A stretch of DNA of 64,000 nucleotides from Chelonoidis abingdonii. Taxonomy: Eukaryota; Chordata; Testudines; Testudinidae. Below the pieces are notes generated by a model that saw nothing but the letters and a program-made list of their open reading frames with translations, was not told the DNA's origin and ran no database searches. The DNA lies in contig NC_133774.1 of assembly GCF_003597395.2 (NCBI RefSeq), positions 40,733,735 through 40,797,734 of the forward strand, given 5' to 3'. Of the stretch, positions 56,062 to 64,000 are shown one piece after another. Made by a program: the position numbers and the translations under genes. Within the stretch, counting starts at the first letter, position 1. The number at the start of each line of letters is the position of its first letter.

Positions 56062-57839
56062 GTTGGAGTTCCCAAGTGGCAGCAGATGGTACTGCGCATG
56101 CATTATGTCAGCTGCACTGTATAGTTTGGACAGTGTTGATGGAATATAGCCCCCTTAGACACCAAAAACCTGACAAAAGCATGGATCACTGTGTGACTAG
56201 GCCATCATCCAACACTAAAGACTACATCTTTCTTGCCAGCACCAGATAGGGGCCTTTTTTGTAACCATAGCACTTTGAGTAGTCACAAGCCAGGAGGAGT
56301 CCAGAGGAACACCCAAATCAAGGGTGCTCAAGTACTAGGGGGCAGCCCCCACCCTCTCTGCTGCTGGCTGCTCTGGTGGTGAGCCAGCTGCCCTCTCTTC
56401 TGGCACCACAGCTTCCCCTGGTGGGTGAAAGGTGTAATTGCAGAGCCTCCACAGCAGAATCTATTATTCTGCTGGGGAGAGGGGATCTGCACTTATGTTT
56501 CTCTTGTTTAAAAGTGAGGAAGGGGGCATGGACTCCTGTTTCTCCCCATTCTGGCACCCATGACCCAAATTATGGACTAACCTCACTATTTACAAATGTA
56601 ATGTCCACATAATGAGAGAGGTTAGGGTGCTGACTAAACTTTCAGTGTTTTCCTCTTCCCACCAATATCACTTCAGTGTTACTCAAGTTTAGCTTTAGCC
56701 TGCTGCCTTTCATCCACTTGCTGGTTTGTCGTACATAGGCACATTGGAGAAATAGTACTCCCAGCACTGAATGTGTGTTGAGACATAGTCAGGTGTCATC
56801 CTTATTTTTCTGATGCTTGAGACAATGATGTCTCACAGTTTCCCCAATGGCTTCATATAGATTTTGAACAGGATGGGTAATGGTATATATTCAGAAGCAG
56901 CCACACAAGTGAGCAGTCTGGTAGCAGAGGAGAAGGTGACAGTCATCACACTAAGTGTGGCTTGAAAGGAAAGATTAATGGTGTTAAATTTCAGAGAAAT
57001 AGTCATATGAAACTAGTCGATCTCCCCCTACCTATAGGGACAAGAAGAGGTGATCCATTAGGGAAACTAGTCCAGTTTCCTTTCCATGTCAAAACCTGAA
57101 ACCTTACCAGGGGAGACCCTACTGACAATGGACTCATAGCTGGAGAAAGTTCTTTGCTAGCTCTTCAGTTCATTTGGTTGGTTATGGGGCAGTAACTGGC
57201 TCAGTCCACAGATAGCTTCTTGAGTGCTGGCCAAACTATAAGGTGCTTTAGGGGGATCACTGCCTAGGGTTGTGCTTTAGAAACCATGTGGCACAGCCAC
57301 AGATTTCCCAATATTGAAAGGGGTCCTAGACCAATTCACAGCTGTGGGGCATGGTGCCATGTAGGATACAACTAATGCAGAAAAATCTGTCACAAGCCAG
57401 CCTACTCTGCTGAATAGCCATTATAGCCTGCCAATAATGAAGGGTAACTCAATAGTGTCAGAAGAGTGTAGCGTCTAGTGGAGTAAGCATAAGATTGAGA
57501 GCAAGGGACTCTTCTCATGATAATGGCTTACTTATCTTTCATTAAGTGACGATCACTTTTCCTCATTTCCTTAACTGTAAAATGAGAACAGTAGAGTTTA
57601 CTTACCTCTCTCCCCCAGAATGTTGTGGTGATTAGTTTGTGTTTGTAAAGCTCTGCTACATAAATGCTAAAATTCACCTGAAGGCATGCGAAACATTCCA
57701 GTGGCTAGGGGGGAGGAGGACTGACCAATACCTTAGTTGGACCATTTCTCCCTGTTTAAGTGTCATCAATTCTGCATGAACCTGAGCACAAGTAACTGGC
57801 CACATTTCTGTAGCAGGAAACTAATGAAATGACCTTCGA
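56062..57839. other. Mostly unrecognised DNA
   Basis: The block 56620-57010 has the feel of an old antisense LINE (TTACTCAAGTTTAGCTTTAG, ATTTTGAACAGGATGGGTAA) but cannot be assigned. No gene was recognised. Confidence 0.4.
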
Positions 57840-59440
57840 AAGTTGCAAGATGAACGAAATATGTACGAAATATGTACAAAATTCTACAATGATCTCTACT
57901 CCTCACATGTCAATGTCCAGCATGCACTGTCAAGGCAGCAGGCTACAGAAGAAGTTCCCAACGTTATGTGGAAAAAAATTGAATATGCAGCTCATAACAT
58001 AAAGAGAGCAAAAAGCCTGGGAGTGGACAATATTTGGCCAGAACATCTCAAAGCAAAGGAAGATACATTCTTCAAAGTGTTGGTGCAATGGTTCACCATC
58101 TACATCAATAGCAAGTGTGTTCCACATGCATGGAAGAAATCAAAAACAATACTATTGATAAAGAAAGACAATCCAGAAGATTGAGCAACTACCATCCAAT
58201 CACACTCCTCTCACAAGCGTATAAGATCTTCACCCGTGTCATACTCAGTTGGATTAAGAAGGATCTTGAAATGCACGAAAGCAGAGAACAAGCTGGTTTC
58301 TGGGCAGGGTATTCGACAGTTGGTCACATCCATGCAATTCAGCAGCTCATCAAAAAAATGCAAGGAATACAAAGTACCATTGTGTCTTGCATTTGTCGAC
58401 TACAAAATGGCATTTGACTCGGTAGAGATTAATGCTATACTCAATGCACTCAACAAAATTGGAATCAACCTGAGGTACATTGACCTGCTGGAAGAAATTA
58501 ACTGCAATTGTTCAACAGAGATAACATTATTCAATGTCCCTGACATTATTATTATACATAGAGGAGTCAGACAAGGTGACACAATCTCACTGAAGCTGTT
58601 TGCAGCAGTATTGGAGTCACTGTTAAAGAAATTGAACTGGGAAGAAGGAATCAGAACTGACAGAACAGTTAACGCATATTCTCTTCACTGACAACTGTAT
58701 AATATTGGCAAAGGACACAGCAGAATTGGAGAACAAATTGCAGCAACTGCAAACATTTTCACAGGATACTGAGTTGGAAGTGAACACATTGAAGACGAAG
58801 TGGATGCGGAATGAGCACTGAGCAACAGGAATCATCACTGTAAATGGGAAAGTAATTGGGGAGGTTGACAAATATATTTACCTGGGTCAGCAGCTGAACA
58901 GAGACAACTTATTCAAAGGGAAACGCAGTAGGAGGAGAAAGGTGGGGTGGGCCAGTTTCTACAAAATAAAGACATCTCTAAGGGATGATGAGCTGCCCAT
59001 GAAGAAAAGGAAAGAACTATTTAGCTCCATTGTTCTGCCAGCAATGATTATATGGAGTGGAAAGCTGGTAAATGACAAAAACGGAGGAAGAAAAATTTGC
59101 TGTTGCTCAGAGAGCAATGGAAAGGTGAATGAGGAGATCAGATGGCGTATTGAGGTGACTGATGTAGGACATGATATGCACAACACAAAGTGGAGAGGGG
59201 TGAGTCATATAGTTCACAGGCAAGACAATAGGTGAACAACCCACATCAGTGACTGGATCTTCAGAGACCACAAGCGACAACTGGGCTGACCAAAAATGTG
59301 CTGGGCCAATCCTTTGACACAATTTTTTGGACAGAAATTGAAAGAATATGCTCCTAACAAAATGGAATGATGTGGCGTCAACCTGCGTTCATGGAGAGAT
59401 GGATGAGAACAAGCGGACAAAGGTGAGAAGCTAGTGATGG
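57840..59440 (+). mobile_element. RTE-like LINE fragment, sense
   Basis: A string of plus-strand frames in changing phase (57843-58184, 58115-58417, 58236-58691, 58942-59235) reads through reverse transcriptase and the C-terminal domain of a non-CR1 LINE. Wording such as IIHRGVRQGDTISLKLF, YIYLGQQLNRDN and SSIVLPAMIIW points to the RTE clade or a close relative. The C-terminus is followed by about 200 bases of decayed coding sequence. Neither a 5' end nor a 3' tail was seen. Confidence 0.7.
57843..59235 (+). pseudogene. RTE-like reverse transcriptase remnant
   Basis: The enzyme would copy LINE RNA into DNA at the insertion site. The finger region shows AKSLGVDNIWPEHLKA, then after a shift LSNYHPITLLSQAYKIFTRV. 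The first catalytic block reads LAFVDYKMAFDSVE (Asp in VDYK and FDS). The RQGDTIS block follows. The second catalytic box, at 58684-58695, reads FTDN, so FADD has lost one catalytic Asp. KTKWM and the YLGQ block follow before further shifts. At least three frameshifts and several stops make it a fossil. Confidence 0.75.
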
Positions 59441-60083
59441 CTTGAAAATCCCTGCCCCCCTGTTAATAGAAAATGAATCTCAACTTTAGATCTTCCCCTA
59501 AATAATCTCACTGACTATTCCCCATATCCATAAGATATCATTGAACACAGCGTTGTGAACAGGGTGGAGTAAAGTCATACACATTGTTTCAGCAGCAACA
59601 GTAACATTACGTTCCCTCTAGGAGAACACAATGGGCCAGTATGCTAATATGGGAAGGTGTAAATTATACATCTCTCTGTCTTCAGTAAATTTGACCTTGT
59701 GTCTATAAAACTAGTGACGAAAACCTGTTAAACACCCCCTGGTCTATTTACTTATGGTGGCTGTATGTAATCCATTGTGTCTGATTGTTACAGCTTTCTT
59801 GTCTGTATAAAAGTACTGCTCTTTTCATAAACTGGGTTCTGAAGACAGTGGGCTCCTGCACCAGCCTAGGGAAGAACCAGTGCTACATCCAAGTCTGTTT
59901 CAGGCCTCCTTTCCCCTTGTGTCTCTCTTCCCCTCTGGAAAAAGGATACATCCTTTCCTTGAAACATCTGCTTAATCCTATGACAGGCCCTTTACTTTTT
60001 CTTAGTGTTTCACCCTGTCATAAGCATACACAAGAATGGGATCCAGGACACACTCTTCATCTAACAAGCCTCCCCCTTCCTGA
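59441..60083. other. Unrecognised DNA, possibly LTR-derived
   Basis: TGTCTGTATAAAAGTACTGC at 59800-59819 contains a TATA-like box, and TGTTAAACACCCCC at 59728 could be an LTR start. No poly(A) signal and duplication pair was found. The 125-codon frame at 59785-60162 runs into the neighbouring MITE and is not gene-like. Confidence 0.3.
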
Positions 60084-60407
60084 GAGAAGAAGAGGGCTGT
60101 CCACAGGGGAGGCAAGTGGGGCAATTTACCCCAGGCCCTGGGCCCCACAGGGGCCCGCATGAGTTTTTTGGTGCCCCTGAAGCTGGGTCCTTCACTCGCT
60201 CTGAGGGCCCCAGAAAACTCTTGTGGGGCCTGGGCCCCGGAGCTTCTTCCACACTGGGTCTTTGGTGGCAATTCTGTGGTGGGGGGTCCTTCCACACTGG
60301 GACCTGCCGCTGAAGTGCTGGGTCTTTGGCAGCAATTTGGCGGCGGGGGCCCCCCGCCGCTGAAGACCCCAGGTCCCCTGAATCCTCTGGGCGGCCCTGG
60401 AGAAGAA
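60084..60407. mobile_element. hAT MITE, 308 bp, perfect 8-bp duplication
   Basis: The element runs 60092-60399. The left end GAGGGCTGTCCACAGGGG and the reverse complement of the right end, CAGGGCCGCCCAGAGG, are imperfect inverted repeats. GAGAAGAA flanks it exactly on both sides (60084-60091 and 60400-60407). The interior is GC-rich, with CTTCCACACTGGG twice and CTGGGTCTTTGG(T/C) twice, so it has an internal duplication. Frames up to 142 codons on both strands are by-products of its composition. Confidence 0.9.
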
Positions 60408-60559
60408 ATGTACATTCGCGTGGGTTGCACCAGATCTGTGGCATACTATGACAGCATAAGACTGCAGAGACAGATAGCAGTGCATCAGCCTGGAGTTCGT
60501 CTCCTTCATAGACTGCAGCCCTTTCTTCCAGGATGGGAAGGGGTTGATAACCAGATCTT
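60408..60559. other. Unrecognised DNA, probably further pol remnant
   Basis: This lies directly downstream (minus strand) of the recognisable reverse transcriptase wording and may be more of the same Gypsy copy. No motif could be read with confidence. Confidence 0.3.
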
Positions 60560-61273
60560 CTCCATTAGCCACTGAAATGTGGCCAGGCTTATGGATCCCA
60601 GAGAAAAGTGTTTGAAACTGTTATAAGCCAAATGGGGTAGCAAAGGCTATTATCTCCCTGGACTCTGAGGCCAAAGGTATTTACCAGTACCCTTTGGTGA
60701 GGTGCAGAGTGGTTATATATGTGACCTTTCCTAGTCTCTCCAACATCTCATCTACCTAGGACATGGTCTAGGCATCAAGCTTCAAAACTGTATTCACATT
60801 CCTTAAGTAAATGCAGAAGTCGATACTCTCACCCGGCTTCAGAACTAGCATAATCAGCCTGCACCATTTGCTCTGGGACTTGTCTATTACCCAAACTGGA
60901 ACATAATCTCCAATTCCTCCTTCACTGCAACCCTCATCTGCACAGAGATTCAGAACAAGCTCTCCTGAACAGGGTTCCAGGGCTTATGGGGAATATGGTG
61001 ATCCACCAGAAAAGTCCTGCCTGGGATGGTAGTAAAGCCATCTTCAAAGTACTTGATCAGCTCCCAGGCTTTCTCTTTTTGTGCACTGGAGAGATTTTCT
61101 CCCAATGGCAACTGTGTATCAAGCCCTAAATCTAGTTTTTGTGTTATCACGTGGACAAAGAGCGCCTCCTTTTTCCACGGTTTCAGTAGATTTACGTGAT
61201 ATACTATGAAACCTTGCTGCTTTCCTACTATGCAAATCTCAGTCCACTTTTCCAACATGATGCATGATTTCAA
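60560..61273 (-). pseudogene. Ty3/Gypsy pol remnant, integrase end followed by reverse transcriptase
   Basis: The minus-strand frame 61273-60950 reads FIVYHVNLLKPW, the wording of an integrase C-terminus, and then within the same frame KEKAWELIKYFEDGFTTIPG with RTFLVDHHIPHKPW, the start of a Gypsy reverse transcriptase. Further along the same strand, with stops, comes VDEMLERLGKVTYITTLHLT with KGYW-stop-IPLASE (about 60760-60660), the first reverse-transcriptase palm block, in which the usual LDLTKGYW Asp is His. Integrase before polymerase is the order known from the Gmr1 group of Ty3/Gypsy elements. The copy is broken by stops and has no visible LTRs beside it. Confidence 0.65.
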
Positions 61274-62834
61274 AGGGATCTGCCACTTTGCTAACAGTTT
61301 GCTCTCAGATGAGGGGACCCTATTCCCTGGTTGACAGACCCACAGGTTCTTTTACATATGAAAGGATAAATTCTGCCTGTAAGATTGATTTTCACCTAAA
61401 GAGAGATGCAGTCTTCCCAGGCCCCCTTGGCACACATCGTTGCTCTGGGAGGGATTGTGCCTCGCTGGACTTTTCTATTTGTAGGGATGTAAGTAGTTTA
61501 ATGAAGAGGAATTACACTGATGGGTGAGAAAGTAAGGAGTTTAACTAAGTCTATGATAATTTTTTGGAACTGACTTTTGGAATCACTACCTAGATGCACA
61601 TCACGTCACTGCACGGTTCAGGTGTTCTGGGAGATTCTGTCTACATTAGATCCCTAATTGCACCTTTCTAGTCCTTAGTGTAGGATAAGCTGTTCACATA
61701 TTGTTGTGTGAGCCACAGACCTGTTGTTAGGCTGTTCTTCAAATTCCTCAAAATATTTAAGATAGAGAGGATGGATTCAACTGATAATTGGTTTGAATCC
61801 CCTGTTCTTCTTCAGAACTTCATCTCCTTTGACACTGAAGTATGAGTTAAAGACTACTTACATAATAATTAAACTGGCAGCCAGAGTCAAATCCAGTAGC
61901 AGGAACTAAATAAAATCATATATCTTAACTATTCTTTTTGTAGTGGTGGTGCAGCACTTTCACTTAACATTATGCCACTATAAACATCATAATGAAACCT
62001 ATGGGTCACACTTTCACCCCATTGTTTCTTTTTAGATCTAGTTTAAATGGGTTTTCAAGGCTGGTTCTACAGTACTCTTAGCTAAAGGTCAGTTGATGGT
62101 CAGCTAAAGAACATTTGGTCTACTCTGTGTGATGTGTCAGTATGTTTACAATCCAGTCTAACAATCAGTGAAGGAAACGCCTTAAAAATAAACAGAAGAT
62201 ACTTACCTCAGAAGACCTACATCTGATCAGGGATGTGTCAAAGGAGACTAAAAATAGCCAATTTATTCCAATGAACAGAAAACAGTACTCTTTGAAGTGA
62301 ATGCAATATGTATCAACCCTTTTGTGTGTGTCTTGTTAATTGTAAGTGTGATTGCATAATATAGTTTCCAAGATAACAATTGTTACTGCAGAGTTCTCTT
62401 GCCAACAATTTCAATTTTCCTGTTGATACAACAAATACTGTATGACATTTTTACCCAAAAAGAGAGAGGTTAAACAAAGCCTTTTTCTCCTGAGGGAAAG
62501 AAAGAAAAGGAATTATTAATTTTATTCGAAATGTTGGTGATATATTTGATTAATAATCAACAGTGTGTTTATTCAGCATATTATAAAGATGGGGTTTTTT
62601 CCAACTTTTTTCCAACTGGTTCTTACCTGGGGTTTGTTTATTTTTTTACTAGTGCTTTTTCACTTTTAGATGTTAAGTCCTCTCAGGCCAATTATTGCTT
62701 ACTTTACCCAACCTTGTGGCATGATCATTTCTATCAATTTATTATTTTTATTAGTAATATTTCTACATAGCATAGGTAAGGAAACCAGGGCATTGGAACT
62801 GCCATACTAGATCAGAGCAGTGATTATCTTATCT
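61274..62834. other. Unrecognised DNA
   Basis: The first 200 bases may continue the Gypsy pol upstream, but no motif is clear. The rest is AT-rich without a recognised gene or repeat; frames are under 90 codons. Confidence 0.45.
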
Positions 62835-62985
62835 GTTTATTATTATTATTCAAGTAGACCCCAAATAACACAGTCAAGATCAAAGTCCCCTCATACTGGG
62901 CACTGTACGAATTTATAGAATGGCATGGTCCCTGCCCTGAAGAGTTTACAATCTAGTTTAAGACAAGAAGCAACAAGGGAGTGTA
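62835..62985 (+). mobile_element. MIR-like SINE fragment
   Basis: TTATTATTATTATTCAAGTAG, then CATACTGGGCACTGTACG and CCCTGCCCTGAAGAGTTTAC, follow the order of the amniote MIR-like repeat. Confidence 0.55.
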
Positions 62986-63112
62986 ACCAAAGGAGAAGCG
63001 AGGATGAGGATATGGCTACTGGTCTAACTGTGTGCATTCCTTGAATGGTCTACAATGATAGAAGATTATCTTTTTTTCAAAATATGTAACTGCTGCCTAT
63101 TAATATTGTATG
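62986..63112. other. Unrecognised DNA
   Basis: A short AT-rich stretch without recognised features. Confidence 0.4.
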
Positions 63113-63186
63113 CAGTGTTGTTGTAGCCAGGTTGATCCCAGGATATTGGAGAGATAAATTGGGTGAGTAATATCTTTTATTGGACA
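63113..63186 (-). mobile_element. Penelope-like terminal scrap
   Basis: GTTGTTGTAGCCAGGTTGAT with GGTGAGTAATATCTTTTATT resembles the 3' terminus of a second Penelope-like family. Compare AGTAGCAGCCGTGTTAGTC at 4530. It is very short and the assignment is by wording only. Confidence 0.4.
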
Positions 63187-64000
63187 TGGGCTGATACTAG
63201 GAACAATCCTGGCCTCCAGCCTTCTGGAGCAGAAAAGGAAGGCCTAATTCCTTTCCTGGAGTTGAGGCTATGTGTGTCTGGGGGGAGGCACATACGTCCC
63301 AAATTAGCCACTTGTCTTGTACTAAGCATGCTCACACAGACAGAGCATGCTCACTAACAGCTGCTGAAGCCACTTCCCTCATTCTACCCCTCTCCCCACA
63401 AACCCTCCATCAGCAGGGGCTGTCTCTGTCCTGGAGTGTTGCTAGGCAGGGCAACTATGTGCAGTTCCCACACAGGACAACCTTTCACATCACAATCTAA
63501 TTTGTTGCAACTGCCAAATCTGAATAGGATGAAATGAGACATCTAAAGAGTGTGGGCATTAAAAAAGAGAGGAAAAAATTGCTTCAGTTTCTGTCTGGTG
63601 CCAGCCTGGGCTGTCTGGGTTTGTATAATCTAAATTATTAAAGAAGTCAAGGAAAGAAAAGACTGTGAAATATTTGTGTCAGGATTCTTAACACATGCAA
63701 ATCACACTCTGATTTCATATGAAGTCTCTCTGCAATGAGCTATGAGGCTGCTGAGCATCAGAGTAGTTTGGGTTTCCTTCCAGACCTGTTTAAAGGGTCA
63801 GAAACCCATAGTATCCAGGTGAAAAAAGCAGATGTGGCAGGTCTGGTATTGCTTTTTGGACCTCAACCCATTAAGAGTGGGAAGTACTGAGAATTCTCTA
63901 GCTCCCTGGACAGTTCATCTTGGGCAAGGATAACTAATTTGGCTGTTTGGACAACTGAATATACCACCCATTCTTTGCATGCAAGTGCAGGAACGTTGTA
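63187..64000. other. Unrecognised DNA
   Basis: No gene or repeat was recognised; overlapping frames at 63163-63500 have no known domain. Confidence 0.5.

Noticed and set aside
55444..56124. 226-codon open frame, plus strand
   Set aside because: It crosses the inner/outer hAT junction and GC-rich outer element sequence. The protein is low-complexity Gly/Leu/Gln-rich without domain wording.
60002..60575. Overlapping frames of 126-142 codons on both strands
   Set aside because: They are produced by the GC-rich hAT MITE at 60092-60399; Pro/Gly-rich with no conserved motif.
1..64000. CRISPR arrays, operons, ribosome binding sites, replication origins
   Set aside because: The sequence is vertebrate-like. 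No regularly spaced direct repeats with unique spacers and no bacterial gene organisation were seen.
1..64000. tRNA, rRNA or snRNA genes
   Set aside because: No clover-leaf with intact A and B boxes and no rRNA wording was noticed by eye. The only tRNA-derived sequence is worn MIR-like SINE. A covariance search would be needed to exclude short RNA genes.

Overview
This window looks like vertebrate nuclear DNA, most likely from a turtle (Testudines). The evidence is the repeat content: many CR1 LINE copies of the sauropsid type, whose 3' ends carry the ATTCTATG-type tail; Penelope-like fragments with a GIY-YIG endonuclease; several hAT and Harbinger-type element families that I associate with turtle genomes; and old MIR-like SINEs. 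A crocodilian or other archelosaur cannot be excluded from sequence alone. I recognise no host protein-coding exon, rRNA, tRNA, CRISPR array or prokaryotic operon. Almost every long open frame belongs to a decayed mobile element or is a chance frame in GC-rich repeat DNA. The window is best read as intergenic or deep intronic DNA, and its biology is a layered record of transposition.

Layout. 0-5 kb: mostly unrecognised DNA, a Tc1/mariner-like MITE with TA flanks, a long terminal repeat (LTR) that runs into a 648-base assembly gap but keeps a 5-base target duplication, and a Penelope-like 3' end. 5-11 kb: an LTR candidate, an old antisense CR1 split by a solo LTR with a 6-base duplication, a hAT fold-back element with inverted arms of about 460 bases, and a CR1 3' end. 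11-29 kb: sparse, with CR1 ends, MIR relics, palindromic MITEs and a complete 1010-base hAT element at 21.35-22.36 kb. 29-38 kb: dense LINE territory. It holds an antisense CR1 with reverse transcriptase and a hAT MITE inserted in it, a second gap beside inverted CR1 3' ends, an older antisense CR1, and an antisense CR1 that keeps its 5' UTR, ORF1 (coiled coil plus esterase) and endonuclease but lacks its 3' half. This is followed by a Penelope-like fragment with a GIY-YIG endonuclease. 40-41.6 kb: a sense CR1 reverse transcriptase with a natural 3' end. 42-52 kb: LTR-like blocks, a MIR split by a Harbinger-like element, and several fold-back MITEs. 53.7-56.1 kb: a hAT element inside another hAT element, each with its own 8-base duplication. 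57.8-61.3 kb: an RTE-like LINE, a hAT MITE with a perfect duplication, and an antisense Ty3/Gypsy pol fragment in which integrase appears to precede reverse transcriptase. 61.3-64 kb: mostly unrecognised DNA with SINE and Penelope-like scraps.

How the parts relate. Most copies are visibly broken by stops, frameshifts or altered catalytic residues: FADN and FTDN in place of FADD, GEFQ in place of GDFN. Insertions into older copies give a relative order: CR1 before solo LTR at 7.5 kb, CR1 before hAT MITE at 30.7 kb, MIR before Harbinger at 43.7 kb, hAT before hAT at 53.9 kb. The two observations most worth following are a hairpin in the Penelope-like termini that shows compensatory base changes between two copies and resembles a hammerhead-ribozyme core, and the IN-before-RT pol order at 61 kb. 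Family names come from recognition by eye. Target duplications, terminal inverted repeats and motifs were read directly from the sequence.
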